Program-made: the position numbers and the translations under genes
Notes under the pieces: model-generated
What the model was told of the DNA's origin: nothing
Seen by the model: the letters and a program-made list of their open reading frames with translations, nothing else
Database searches by the model: none
Shown: in pieces, positions 24,149-37,227 of the stretch
Numbering within the stretch: position 1 is the first letter of the stretch
How the letters are laid out: each line of letters opens with the position of its first letter
NCBI RefSeq assembly: GCF_003576645.1
Contig: NC_044923.1
Coordinates: 2,343,254 to 2,407,253 of the forward strand
From: Ipomoea triloba
Taxonomy: Eukaryota; Streptophyta; Magnoliopsida; Solanales; Convolvulaceae
Direction of reading: 5' to 3'
Length of the DNA stretch: 64,000 nucleotides

Positions 24149-24717
24149 GATATGCTTCAAGAAAAATGGTATCAGTGTAGCATAGTTAGTCAAAATCCCA
24201 AATTTACTGTTGATATAATGTATCAAAGTCCGCAAGGCAATGAATGGAGAGACACTAATTTAAAAACATAGCTCAAATGTTTATTAAGCAATCTCTTCCA
24301 GTCAATAGATCAAAATCTAACCCAAAAAAGAGTACATGCATAAAGAACTGCTAAGCATTGTTGGTTTAAAGAACACTGAAATTCAATCACAGTAATGTAT
24401 GAAATACTCCAAGAACTTCCCGGTCGAGATCGAGCACAAGGGAAGACTATATATATATATAGTTCAGCTGCCCCTGCACTTTCTCTACCAGGCTTTACTA
24501 TCTACACAAAACTATATTGCCATGCAACTGATACAAACAACTCGAGGTTAGGTAGGGTAGCCTAACCCCGTCTCTGGTTTCTCCAGCGGGATTGTTTTTG
24601 ACATAAAAATAAATGTCTCCATCTTTGCAAGCCGCTTGGGGAACCAGGTTGCTTAACTCTGTGTAATCTGAAGAAATTTCGATTCAACTTTAACGAGCAT
24701 GTCCAAGAAATTGGAAT
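24149..24717. other. Tail-to-tail 3' flanks of CYP707A and AP4E
   Basis: This 569-bp interval holds the 3' UTRs of both convergent genes. No open frame or repeat of note apart from a short TA run near 24450. Confidence 0.8.
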
Positions 24718-27700
24718 CTATCCAAGTAGGTCACTGAACAGGTTGGGATTCTGAGTTGATGGTGTTACGCCCATTTGCCTCACGAGAGCGTCCTTTTCTA
24801 TAGCGTCTCTAAGATTTGGTCCCTTGCTATTTTGTGATGTCAGCTGTGGTGTTGTATTTCCTCCATGACCGTTTCTGTCAGATGCATCGGAAAATCCAAA
24901 CATGAGATTTGTGTTGCCGGTGCCAGTCGAAAGAGGGTTTATAACTCCACCTTCACTCTGCCCACTTGAAGTCGCATCTCCATAAAGGGACATGAAATCG
25001 GCCATTTTAGTACTGCTAACTCCGTCAGATCCTTGAGCGGAAGAGCTTTGGCTGAGATCAAGAAGGGATTCCAACTGTTTGAAAGGATCCAGGGGTGGTG
25101 CACTACTACTAGTTGGTTCCCCCAAGTCGAGCAAGTCGGGAGGCGGTGGCTGAGGTGTTGTTTTTACTGCGCCACTATCAGAAGGCGCACTCTTCTCCAT
25201 GTGTGGCTTGTCTGCAGTACGGCTGTTGGGCTTTTGAGCCTTGTGGGTAGCAGAAGCATGCTTTCTTTCAGATTTCGATGTGCCCCCAAAAAGTGAAGCA
25301 GCAAGTCTTTGTTTTTCTGGATCAATCTCTACTTGCTGCTTTCTTGAATCATTCAATACAGGTGCTTTTGAGCTCAAACTGCTCACATCTCGTTGTGATG
25401 GTTGCGTAGCTCCACTCTGAGTCTTTACGACACTGGAGTCTGAAGTAGAGGGCGCAGCAGAGTAAGAAGGTTTCCCCCACTTTTTCTGAACACCATCAAG
25501 ACGGAGCTTGACTTCTGAAGAGCCTGAATCAGAAGCAGAAGGTTTTGATACCACAGTTTCATAGACGTCTCCATGATAAGATGACTGGGGCACAGGAACA
25601 AGCTCAGTTGAGGACGATAGTGAGACAGGAGAGGCTCTCGATGGCTGTGAGGGTTTAGGAAGCTCATAAGCTTCAAATCTCAAAGAATGGGCATAAGTTC
25701 CATTCTGTTCTTGATTCCTAAAATTGGCGACGCCCGACATTCCCGAACGTTCACTCTCAGGAAGATAAGGTTGAGCACCCTTTTCCAGAGACTCTTGAAC
25801 ATAAGCATTAAGGAATGAGAGGCTCTTATCAACCTGCATAAGAATTATTAAATATATCAAGTGGGAGCTTACAAAAAGCATTGCATATATTGCCTGAATA
25901 ATTTTTTTTCCTACAATGAACAGCGATCTAATTATGCAGATCTTATAACCAACAATTACGATGTGAGGGAAAGCATTTCTTAATACAGCTAGGTTAGACT
26001 CATTTTTGCCTTGAACACCAGGATAATACTAGACAAACAAATTGTTCAGGGAATCAGGGATGTAGACAGGTTGATAATTGTCATTACCTCAATATCTTCA
26101 CAACTTCCATCCATTGGCATTATGTTTTCAAGAGTGCGAGCGTCTAAACCAATGACAGCTTGAAGTTCATAAGCACGTTGCTGTAAATCTGTTGAATGTG
26201 ATGCTAGTAATTCCTCAATGAACGATTGACACTGCAGAGAAGAAATAGCTTAGCAGTTGGCAAGCATATTCTTATCTTTGAAATATAATAAACAAAATAA
26301 ACCACATAGTGATGTATAGCATCCAGAAAACCCCAGCCCTCTTCACATAGGTTAGTTTTTGAAAGCAATGTGCAAAGAGATGATTTTACATACAGAAGCT
26401 AGCAAACATGGGAATCAAAATTATAATGACTTCAAGGAGTTCTATTTACTTAGGAATCAAAAGGCATCTTAAACAAATTTGAGAATCCAACAGATTGGTG
26501 TAAACACAAAAGATAGCAATATAAAACACCTTACCTCAGACAAAATGTCAATTTTTCTTCCAGCTGCTATTTCAAAGGAATATATTTTCGTAAGTGCTGA
26601 TATTGCATAGGCCTGAAAAGTAAACAGAAAATGATAACCTCAATGGTGCCTCATAACAATCAATAATTGAATATACAAAGTAAAATAAAATTACATAATT
26701 ATCGTAATTCACACAAAATGTCCCAGTGAACAAGGTCAATGTTCAAAAGAGCAAATCAGGCATAGAACTTGCACATCACAATCTCTGAAAGTGTATGTTT
26801 ATTCATCCCGATATAGCATTTAATCTTTTTATCCATATTTTAGCTCCAAAAAGATATTCAAACCCTCTTTCAGCTCCCTCGCTCCTTAAAACAAAAGCCA
26901 AATATTGCCTTCAATCAAGCTCTAAGGTTTTGGTTGTGATCATAGTACCAATGTTAAATTATGAGGAGACTGATACACCAGCAAGGTGAAAAGGTAGTGA
27001 TGACTCAAGTTCAATGAATACTCAAGGTCAAGATGTAATCTTCACGTTCGTCATGTGAAATAAGAGTAATTCAATATCTTTGTGGTTAATCCGTATACAG
27101 TGTCCATGAGTAAACCTAACAAGCTTATAACAGAACCTTAAACATTTACTGCTTTACTAAAAGAACATGAGGTTATTTAAGACAAAATAAAGCGCAAAAA
27201 ATTGATTCAGGGTAGAGAAAAAGAATGGCATACCCTGACAGTGTCATCAGTTGAATGTGCCTCTGCAATATCACATATTTTCCCAGTTATATAGGCAGCA
27301 GAGTACTTCCCATCAGCAGTTCCATATTCTCCCAAGACCCAACAAATGACCTGCAAGTCATGCAAAAGCAATCAAATAGCATTCATTAAATTGACTTGTC
27401 AAATTTAGGAGGAAAATGGAGTTGTGTCACTTGTGTGTGTAGTAACTTATAACTTAAATAAGAGGGAAGATAAAATATACTCCACATCTTCATCATGGAT
27501 GAAAAGTTCTATTAAATGTTTGAATGTTCAAAGAACCTACTTGAAGAAATGCAGAGGGAAGTTTTGGTTCTCCCATGATGCGCAAATATGATTCAACCTG
27601 CAGTCAGTCAAAAATTGGTTAACAAAAAATAATGTAACATAAAGGGGACCATTTGATTTATGGATCACAGGGAAATATAAAAATCCCATGCTTGGCTCTG

Positions 27701-30700
27701 TTTTACACGAAATTATTAGGTGAGCCTCCACCTAATCCCAACTGTGGGTTAGAGATGGGAAGGAGGTTGGATTGAGGGGATGGTTAGTGAAAGGATTAAT
27801 AGTTTTGAGCAAAAGAAGCCCTTAATATTTATCTAAGGATGAATAATATAAAAGAAAATGGAACTGCATAAATTATAAAGTACAGGTCTTTGATGCAGGA
27901 ATGCATAGCAGAACATGCAATACCATACATCCAACATAATAACAAAAAACTAATCATTGTGCTCTTAAACCAGTGGTCAGTGTCAAATCAACAATGTAGT
28001 AAACAATGCGGCTAGTGTTGGGTTTAAGTATCAAGACCAGAGAAGTTGGTTCTGTCTTTCAAAATTTTAAGCACAGAATTGGTTTACCCTCCCCTATTTA
28101 AACTTGTGAATATTAGTATAAATAACCATGATTAAGAAAAAAACAGAATGTTATAAATATACACACAAATAAATAGTCAAAGCATGCCACTGAATGAATG
28201 GTATGATAGTTTCTAAGTAATTCTACTCAAAACTGCAAAGACATGGATAACTTCTAACTGAAGAAAATAATCAACACAGTTAGTCTAGTTAAAGAAATTT
28301 ACTAAAAGATGCTCAAGATGACATGGATTATAGATGGATAGTCAAAAGATGTTAAAAAGTACATACAGCAGAGGATCTCAGCAGACTGTCAGCGCTATTA
28401 TCATCTTCTCCAAACCCTTCAGCAATCAGTCTCATCAAATTATGTGCAACCTTTACATTCACCAAATCTCCTGCATGCTCAAATACTTTATTCATAGTCT
28501 GTAAAATAAAACAGTTAAAGCAGCAGACAGTCAGAAGCAGAAAAATATAGCAGTACAGCCAGTACTGCATTACTAAGAAGACAGTGAAGTACAATCTTGC
28601 ACTACTGAATAACCAACCTGAATAAACCATTGATTGCTTGGGGCAAATTGTTCTGCAAGTTCAACACATCTGGATGCTATTTCAGTTTTGTAATGACTAT
28701 CATTTAAGCTAATCATGTAATCAATCATGCGGTCCACAATCACTTCCACATTTGACGATTTTGTCATTTTATAAAGAAGTTCAAAAGTTTTTCGCTTTAG
28801 GGTGTCATCTGGATCCTGTATCATGCAGAAAAATCAACTTCAGTGTAATTAAGCAAATGAAAGCTCCTACTATCAAAAAGGAATGTGAGACATTTATTTT
28901 AAAAAGAAAAAACTCTCTGCATTTCTTCAATAAAATGAAGAAATGGGAAAACTTTATCAAGTAATTTCATTAAAAAGTACCAAGAAGGGGCCAAAAAGGT
29001 ACTCATGAAAGTATCATCCTATTAACCTATGCACCACTTCCATAGAGGGCACAAATGGATAATTTAAAAGAAGTATCCTGTTTTAGTGTTACAAGAAAAC
29101 CAATTGTTCTCTTTGTAAAGCCTAAACTTTGGAGATTCTTTATAGAGTGTTGCCCAACTTCTACTTTTTGAGGAGGATATGCACCAAAATAAACAGTGCC
29201 AAATAAGCATTTAAATGCAGGAACCATAGTAGCTAATTTGTCCACACTAAGCACTAAGGAGAGGGAGAAAAAGATGCAAATCAAGGTTCTATTATGCCAA
29301 TAGGTTCAGAGCAAGAATTATAAACTATAAGAGCATGAAGAGAAACTCAAATGAGTGCCTCCAAAGTACCAGCAACTGAAAAATAACAGTTCTCACCTCT
29401 AAGCAATCTATTACAGCCAGCTGGTGTTGCTCTGCAATTTCTGGGCTGATCTTTATCAATCTTCCAAGTGCATCAATGCCCAAATACTTAAGATTATGGC
29501 TATCACTCTGTCCACCATGTAGAAACAGAAATTAATCATGACATTAAAGGGAAAAAAAATCTCCAGAAGAAGAAGGAAAAATAAAAATAAAAACAATCTC
29601 CAGAAGACAAACTTTCAAGAATTTGGCAATTGCATCGGCTGCAGATTCTAATAGCTTGGGGCTAGGATGGATGGAGGAAACACAGCATATGCATTCATAT
29701 AGAATAGCATTTCCTATATTACTTGTTGAATCGCACTTTCTCATTACGTCAGAAATAATGGTATACATGTGTTCACTTGTCTTTTTGTCACCACACCCCA
29801 GTAGTGCCAAAATTTTCAATAATTTGATCTGCACAGTAACAGTGAAGATAATCATTCAGTAAAGGAAATATTAATCCAGGAAACAGAGAGATAACAAGTG
29901 AACAAACAGGAGAGCAATATATGAAATGTCAAAGACTATTCAAACTGCATACAATCATATGGCACATTTTCACTACTGAAAATCAGAGGCATAGAATTCT
30001 ATCTATATACCTGAATGAATGGTGCAGGTGTCTGATGATAATCATAGCTCTTTGGCAATCTCCGTTCAGCTACTTGCTTAAGAATGCTTACAAAGCTGGT
30101 CACTAAATCCTTATAGGAATCAACATCAAATGTAATAAGATCTAAAAGAGGACAGAGAGTAGCACCCATAACTCCAGGATCATTATCGCAGAGCTTCTGC
30201 AGCAATGATAAAATTTAAGAACAGCATAAGTTCAAGTAAAAAGGACATGCTCATAGTATAATAAAACTTAAAGCACATTGTTTTCAGACTTTTAAGAGTT
30301 AGCACACTGTAATTGGAATAAATGCCATTGAAACACATTCTGGTAATAAAATCTTGTACTCCACTACTCCATATTACTTTAATGCCCACATTCCCTTTCC
30401 ATTCATCATCCCCTGGAAAATGAATATAAAGCTGCTGGAGAACTATCAAATGGAGAGAGAGGCAATTCAGCAGCAGTTTCTACACTAAAGCAGCTTTTCA
30501 TTTCTGATAGCATTTCACACGGCTTAATTCAGTTTCACATAGTTCACTACTTAAGTCAATGCTCAAAAAAGGACCTTTGCAGGTGTGACTGCTACAAACC
30601 TCTTACGATTTCGAAATAAATACTAAAATGCAAACACATTTTGGCCTTGAAAGTTGAAGCCTTTCCTATCACTAGTAATGCATTGTTAATTCAGTTAATT

Positions 30701-31655
30701 CAGTTTACCACAGTTCACTACTTAATTCAATGCTCAAAAAAGGACATTTTCAGATGTGATTGCTACAAACCTCTTATGATTTCGAAATAAATACTAAAAT
30801 GCAAGCACATTTTGGCCTTTGAAAGTTGAAACCTTTCCTATCACTAGTAATGTATTGTTAATTCAGTTAATTCAGTTTACCACAGTTCACTACTTAATTC
30901 AATGCTCAAAAAAGGACCTTTTCAGATGTGATTGCTACAAACCTCTTATGATTTCTAAAATAAATACTAAAATGTAAACACATTTTGGCCTTGAAAGTTG
31001 AAACCTTTCCTATCACTAGTAATGTATTGTTAGACATTCGAAAAGGATGCACCTTCCGGAAGTTGGAGATGAGGTGATGTACAGAAGATGGGGACTTCTG
31101 GTAAAACCGGTGGAGTGCCATGACAGCCTTTTTCCTAACAGCCTCCTTGGGGTGCCCCAAGAGCTCCGTCACTTGAGGCAGCACTGCGGGGATTGTCTCC
31201 TCATTAATCAATTTACAAACGGCATTGAGCGCAGCACAAACCACCAAGTAATTATCCGACTTCAAGTCCTTCTGAATGGTGTTGACGATCAAGATAATCA
31301 AATCATGGTCCTCATTCAGGAACAACGTAACCGCGAGGTATCCAGTTCTCTTGAGCAACAAACTATCGTCGTGCGTCATCTTCACGGCGTGGATGTATCC
31401 GAAAGACGCATCGTGGCCCAGCATCTCCACATAGACCAGCCGAATTATGTACTCCTTCATCTTCCTCTTCGGAATATCCGGCTCCACGATTCGCCGCTTC
31501 AGCGTCTCGATCTCGCTGAGCACGATGCGGTCCTCCTCCGCCTTGGATCGGGCCTCGCCGATCGACTTTATTAGGTCCAGGAATTCCTTCGACTGTCCGA
31601 ACCCGCCTTGCGACCCCATTGCGAGCTCCCGCCCGATAGTCTTCAGCTGCTCCAT
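24718..31655 (-). CDS. AP4E: AP-4 complex subunit epsilon
   Basis: Large adaptin of the AP-4 coat, which sorts cargo at the trans-Golgi network (in plants, vacuolar sorting receptors). Eleven exons on the minus strand in coding order: 31655-31053, 30196-30011, 29828-29613, 29507-29397, 28815-28618, 28498-28367, 27597-27541, 27350-27234, 26612-26535, 26231-26088, 25833-24718. They give 985 residues in one frame, slightly longer than Arabidopsis AP4E. Residues 1 to about 615 form the adaptin N-terminal solenoid, starting MEQLKTIGRELAMGSQGGFG and including the conserved RRIVEPDIPKRKMKEYIIRL and NTIQKDLKSDNYLVVCAAL. The long last exon is a Ser/Pro-rich hinge and C-terminal region ending NLFSDLLG. 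The start is the first ATG of the conserved N-terminus. No breaks were found. Intron 1 carries a 172-bp tandem repeat. Confidence 0.95.
30525..31045 (+). repeat. Three-copy ~172-bp tandem repeat in AP4E intron 1
   Basis: The block GTTCACTACTTAATTCAATG...AAAAAAGGACCTTTTCAG...CATTTTGGCCTTGAAAGTTG...CCTATCACTAGTAATG recurs with the AAAGGAC word at about 30569, 30740 and 30912 (period 171-172 bp). The third copy ends a few bases from the exon 1 splice donor at 31052. Confidence 0.92.
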
Positions 31656-32149
31656 CCTCGATTCCCGGCCAAATTTTAAACCTCCGATCAGAATCCCACC
31701 CTAATCCGATTTCCAGATCCTCAAATCCTCAATTCGGATCCTGGATTGAAGATGAGGTTTTGGAGCTGGGTTTAGGGCTTCAAATTTGGGCGATCTAATC
31801 CGAGTATAGTGTTTTTTACTTATAATTTATAAATATAATATCTGCAAAGTGTATGAACACAGAGAGAAGAAGAAGCAGAAGAAGATATGATGAAGAAGAC
31901 GACGATGAATCACCTCTTGTGAGGGTGAAAGAGTAGAAAACACGTGGAAAACAGGTTGGGTTCTCTGCTGGGGCCTCCTCTCCTCGGTGGTTATGGCAGG
32001 TGAAAATCGCAGATTTTTTAACTCACAACGGAGAAAATAAGGAGAAAGACAGAGTTAAAAAGGTAAAACACAAATGCTACATTTTACGTAAGAAGTTACT
32101 CTCCAACATAAACTCATTCTATTCGTTTGGTTTTATGAATTTAATTTGA

Positions 32150-32300
32150 TTACCCACTTGACTACGGTTGGCAACTTGGCACCAAATTGGAAGTTGTGGG
32201 TTCGAGTCTCATTAAAGATTATATATTGACTCTTTGTGCTTTAATAGGTTAAAAAAGTAGAAGCGATATATTGACTATTTGTGTTTCAATAGATTGAGAA
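32150..32300 (+). mobile_element. SINE-like element
   Basis: GGTTGGCAACTTGGCACC and, about 20 bp later, TGTGGGTTCGAGTCTCATT form A-box- and B-box-like blocks. The following TATATTGACTCTTTGTGCTTTAATAGGTT is repeated, diverged, about 50 bp downstream. Borders approximate. Confidence 0.45.
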
Positions 32301-32624
32301 AATACTTACGAACAAATACTGCATAGTTGATACAAATTTATTGATTTTTTAGTTAAACTGATTTTATTTTCTTGTGATTTGTATAAACTATGATTATAAT
32401 GCGATAGAAATAACAATTCAATCTGACCCTAATAGAAAAACTCGGTCCCTACCCCAACGAGATAGCAAACAAAGAATTTTTTTGGAGGAACGGGACAGGG
32501 ATGGAGAGAGTTTCCCCATCCTGTAGGGGACGAGGACTATGACAGGGCTTTTACCTGCACTTCAACCCTAAATTGTTGAAATACATATATATTATATATA
32601 ATATAATATTTATATAATTAGATG

Positions 32625-32845
32625 TAGGAAAATTTACATTTTTCGTCTCTAGTTGTAGAGTAATTGAAGAATTCGTCTTTATATTATCGGTTGTGCTCAC
32701 TTTTCAGCCCTAAGATATAATTGGCGTTGCACTTTTCGTTCTTTTATTAACTTTTCTTACTTACTTTTCATTCATAAGATATACTAGTGCTGCAAATTTC
32801 GCCCTTAATGTTTTATAAGTAAAGGGACTAAAAGGGTCATCATTT
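32625..32845. mobile_element. MITE-like short element
   Basis: The left part GGAAAATTTACATTTTTCGTCTC and the right part GCAAATTTCGCCCTTAATG...AAGGGACTAAAAGGGTC have the look of short plant elements with AAATTT...CGTCTCT/AGGGAC ends, and an internal TTTTCATTCATAAGATATA block is duplicated. No coding capacity; classification uncertain. Confidence 0.3.
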
Positions 32846-33351
32846 TTAGTTATTGAGTAATCGATGAAGCAATGTTGTTGGCCATTCTGTTATTAACTAA
32901 TAATAACAAATTTAATTCCTATGTCATGGTGTTTTTAGAGCATCACTGGGCGCGCTTGTTACACCTGACGCGACTGATTTGCGTTGCTACATTGGATTCC
33001 ATGTGTGCCCGTCACTGTTCCAAAAATCATACTTTGCACGCCATCTTTTTCTTCTCTCTCATTGCTTCTTTTTCATCCATGTAAGATTTTATTATACCAA
33101 AAACTCCAAAATGTTCACTAGTAAAAATGCTCTTAGTCTTCATAACTCATTGTTAACCAGGGATACTAGTGTAACTTTACTATTTATTTTTTCATGCGTT
33201 CAAAATAACGCTCAAACCCCACACTATAGTGAGTAGAAACGTTGGCCATTATATAAAGACACCCTAATCGTTGTCCTCTATTGCACCAAATTTGAGATGG
33301 GTAATACTTCACTGGAATAATTAGTAGTAATTCAGCCTTTCACACAAGGAA

Positions 33352-33422
33352 GCACCAGTGGTCTAGTGGTAGAATAGTACCCTGCCACGGTACAGACCCG
33401 GGTTCGATTCCCGGCTGGTGCA
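33352..33422 (+). tRNA. tRNA-Gly (anticodon GCC)
   Basis: A 71-nt cloverleaf. The acceptor stem GCACCAG (33352-33358) pairs with CTGGTGC (33415-33421), with discriminator A at 33422. The D-arm region TGGTCTAGTGGTAGAATAG holds a perfect A box. The anticodon loop CTGCCAC has GCC at 33384-33386. The T arm CCGGGTTCGATTCCCGG holds the B box. There is no intron and CCA is not encoded, as usual for plant nuclear tRNA genes. All arms pair, so it looks functional. Confidence 0.98.
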
Positions 33423-33541
33423 CATCTCCTGAAACAATGATGAAAGCTGCGCGATAGTGGTGATTTGGGTCGCCACGGTTTGCCCGACGATAACTTTTTA
33501 TTTTGCCAAATTAGCACCTATATGTCATCCCAAGTCTCCAT

Positions 33542-33633
33542 GATGGTTTGGTTTATTTGTTTGCCAAAGATGCAATAAAGATAGAATGATGGTTTGGTTT
33601 ATTTGTTTGCCAAAGATGCAATAAAGATAGAAT
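33542..33633 (+). repeat. Perfect 46-bp tandem duplication
   Basis: GATGGTTTGGTTTATTTGTT...ATAAAGATAGAAT at 33542-33587 is repeated without change at 33588-33633. A very recent duplication in intergenic DNA. Confidence 0.95.
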
Positions 33634-34673
33634 TCACCAATCGAATTTGATAAAAATACATAAATGAAGCTTTTCACATAGACAATTTAAAGTATATTGT
33701 ATATATGTATATAATATTGAAAATCTAATATAAGACAAAATATTTTGTGGGTACACAAAAAAAAGAAGCTAATCTTTTAAGTATTTATTTAATTTGAATA
33801 TAAACACTTTATTGTTTTTTCAATAATTAATAAATCCTGATGAACGACTGAGATAAATCATTACTTTTTGCATGAGAACTCTGTTTATTTGTGTTCGATT
33901 TTATTTGTTTTGTTCTTTTTGATTGAATACATTTTTGTGTGCCTAAAAAAGAATTTCAAAAGTATTCATTTATGCCATTATTTAAGATCACATATAGAAA
34001 AAAAAAAAACTCATAAAAAATATGTCTTAAACGATTACTATAAAATCACTTCTACTTTTTACAACAAAGCACCGGTGATTAGCACTCACAAATGTGATTA
34101 TTTACTTAAAAGTTATAAATTTATATAATTGGACACCTGATCACGACATTTTTTTTTATAAATAAATTGCCGGCATTGACAACTTTTTTTTTGCCCACAT
34201 TGACAACTTTTTTTTTTTTTTAAAAAACCCACATTGACAACTTAGTTGTTAACAAAAGGTAAAGTTTAAGAATAATAATTTAGAATTGAGTCTTACCAAC
34301 ATGAAGTAATCTCTTAAAATGAGAAGACTCTTGGCGTACAAATTCTAATTTCTGTATTCAAATATCATGTTCTCATATGATTTATTGAATTGGGACATAT
34401 TCAACATTTTGGAACAATTATTTATAAATTGGTTTTCAGGAATGTTTTCAAAAAAAAAAAAAAATTGGTTTTCAGGAATGTTTGTAATAGATATTGATAG
34501 TCGTGTAGGCCACGCCCTACTCGAGACGCGAAAGTCTGCGACTGCAAGTCACCGCCTTCGTGTGTAGGTCACAAACCGGACAGACGGACACCACATTAGC
34601 GTCTAGATCCTTCATTTTTGTTTTTTTTCTTCTCCAGCTTGTCTGAGGGATTCTGAGAGATTTTTCCGCGGAA
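33634..34673. other. Intergenic DNA and DCP5-like promoter
   Basis: AT-rich with T-runs (34150-34220) and a duplicated GGTTTTCAGGAATGTTT word (34432 and 34467). The last 170 bp are GC-richer and include the CT-rich leader TTTTTTTTCTTCTCCAGC before the start codon. No gene seen. Confidence 0.65.
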
Positions 34674-37227
34674 ATGGCGAGCGATTCCGGCAATGGTAAA
34701 GCGGCATCATCCTCTGACGCGCCGGCGGACTCGTACATCGGAAGCTTCATCAGTCTGACGTCCGTGTCGGAGTTTCGGTACGAGGGAGTGCTATACTACC
34801 TCAACCCTCAAACCTCCGTCCTCGGCTTGAAGAACGGTAAGAGAGGCTGAAATCGTTGCTACTATGATTCTCGCGACGTTTTATGCGTCTTTTTTTAAAG
34901 TAATGTCTGCTCATATCTTACTCATTTTATAGATTTTTTGAAATGAATCATGTACTCCGTTCTGTATGTTTATCTGTTGAGTTTGTGATTTATGAATTAT
35001 GATGCGTATGTATATATGTTTGGATTTTCAATCATGCAATGTCTTTGATTGTTGATTTAGGCCTCTTTTACTGTTGCCTGTGATTGAAGTTCCAACTTCA
35101 ACAGTTTCCTGCTTATCCATTCATCAATGCCTTATAGCTGTTTTTATTTCCCATTATAACTACTTTTCATCACCCATGTAGAAGCACTTTGGCTGTATGG
35201 CAGAATAGCAATCATTCTTACCTTCTGTTTTATCTGCAGTGAGATCATATGGAACTGAAGGACGTAAGAAAGATGGCCCACAGGTCCCGGCAAGTGATAA
35301 AATATATGACTATATCATGTTTAGTGGAAGTGACATTAAGGTAGGTTGATGGGTGAAGGTATTTCGATTGATTGTATAAAACTTCTTTTTAGAATGATGC
35401 AGAGTCATTGATTTAGCTCCTATTATGCTTTCTTTGAATGTTAGTTCACCAGCACCAAGTAGTCCTAAAATGTTCTGCTTCTACTGCTGATATTCCAAGT
35501 CCAATATATTGTAAAGCAGCAAATGAATTCACTGTAGTTATCCTCAGTTCATTCCATAACCTTGTTGACAATTGTTTGTAGGATATGTTTGCTTTTTAGT
35601 GTTTTGAAAATATGTGTTGATTTTATACTCCTTGCATTTAGATTTTGTTTATTCTAAGAACATCTTCTACTGCTTTAAGGATCTACAAGTGAAGTCTCAG
35701 TTGGAGGTCCTGGAGGAGGCAATACCACATGATCCTGCTATTATTCAGGTGCTTAGAATCCCTTTATAATGCCAAAACAGATTTAACTTAGTTCAAAAAA
35801 TACACAAAACCTTATAACCTTTTTATATTCTTCTTGCAGTCACAATGTGTTGGTGATGCAGCAGCAAGCAGCTGTCATTATGTTCCACCATACCCCATTC
35901 CACCCATGACTGCCACTCATTCAGTGACGTGTGATTTTCCAATGGCTTATCCAGCCCAAGCTCCTGTGCAGACCTCTTCAGTCGCCCCTTCTAGTCTGAT
36001 GCCTTTAAATTTCACACCTAATCTTGCCTCCCAACAATATCTAGTGCCATCACCATACTACCAACCTTTACCTTCCCCAATCTCCTCATCATGTGAAAGC
36101 AGGAATACTGAAAATCCAGCTGTTTGTAAGTCGGGTCCAGATCCCATACCAGTGCTCCCTTCTAAGTCCCTGTTGTATCCGATGTTTTCATCTGTAAATA
36201 ACTTAGTCAGTCCCTCACTTGAACAACCACCAAGCTTGCCGACACCAGATCAGCTACCACAAGGCAGATTGTCTGTACTTTCTCCTGCAGTGACTTCATA
36301 CCCTGATCAGAAAGATATTGAAGTTATGAGTTCAGAAACTCTAAATTCCTTACATTCTAATGTAGCAGCAGTCCAAGCACCACTTTTGCCGTTACCCTCT
36401 GTAAATAAGGTTTGATTGTTTTTCATTTATGTAAATATATAATGTTATATATACACACACATATAGTTACACATATTTGAGTTTTTGTTTATCTCACATC
36501 CATACTTCTTTTGTTTTTTAAAGTTTTACATTTCTTGAACAATTGTTTGCAGTTGAAATCTACTGACTTCACTGAAGAATTTGATTTTGTGGCCATGAAT
36601 GAGAAGTTCAATAAGGATGAGCTATGGGGTTATCTTGGAAAAGCAAAAACGAGGGATAAAATTGAGTTGCACAAGGACAAGGCTCTTGTCAGCGCAAACA
36701 TGGAGAATGACTCTGTCTGGATTCTTGATGCTGATCCCAGGGTAGGTTTAACATGCTTTTTGTGCTACTTAGATTCTTTTGTCTTTTAGATATTTGTTAC
36801 ATCTTTTTCAACAACAGAATTTACAGTCTACTCCGTACAAAAAAGTTCAAAGAGGTCAAAAATTTATTTGATGCTTTTCTTTGCAGCCTGCTTACAGTAA
36901 GGACGACTTCTTTGACAATATATCTCGTAATACAGTTACACGAGGGGTTAGGAATGGACAGAACCGTTTCAATGAGAGAGTGAAGTTGGACAATGAGGTT
37001 AGCATATTCCATACATGAGTATGAATGTATGCAGTATGTTTTTGAAAGACAAAACACAACTAACAACCTTTTTCTAATTTCATTTTTCCCAGACCTTTGG
37101 CAATTTTCAGCAGAGGAAGTATCCAGGTTATGGTGGGTATGGAGCTGGACAAGGCCAAAACCATGATTCTTTTGGCTGGGGAAGGGGGTATAACTACAGA
37201 GGCAGGGAGCGTGGAGTTTACATGTAG
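34674..37227 (+). CDS. LSM14/DCP5-type mRNA decapping factor
   Basis: RAP55/LSM14-family protein: a P-body component that promotes decapping and represses translation; DCP5 is the Arabidopsis member. Seven exons, 34674-34836, 35240-35340, 35680-35748, 35840-36409, 36553-36741, 36887-36997 and 37093-37227, give 445 residues. The N-terminal LSm domain starts [19 protein letters not shown] and runs to [11 protein letters not shown] at about residue 95. Exon 4 encodes a Pro/Ser/Gln-rich linker. The FDF region ([20 protein letters not shown]) is at about 306-325. The FFD box [13 protein letters not shown] is at about 367-379, the TFG box [15 protein letters not shown] at about 402-416, and an RG-containing tail ends RGRERGVYM. 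It is shorter than DCP5 (about 610 residues), so DCP5-like is the safest name. The start is the first ATG of the LSm frame. Confidence 0.93.

Larger units (their letters stand above)
31656..33351. other. AP4E promoter and intergenic DNA
   Basis: Close to AP4E are the 5' UTR (CT/GA-rich, AGAGAGAAGAAGAAGCAG at about 31860) and a TATAATTTATAAATATAAT block near 31820. Further right are two short repeat-like elements at 32.15 and 32.63 kb. The small frames at 32.9-33.2 kb show no recognised domain. Confidence 0.65.

Noticed and set aside
31047..31574. 175-codon plus-strand frame
   Set aside because: It is the antisense shadow of AP4E exon 1, whose protein is strongly conserved; the plus-strand translation has no recognisable domain.
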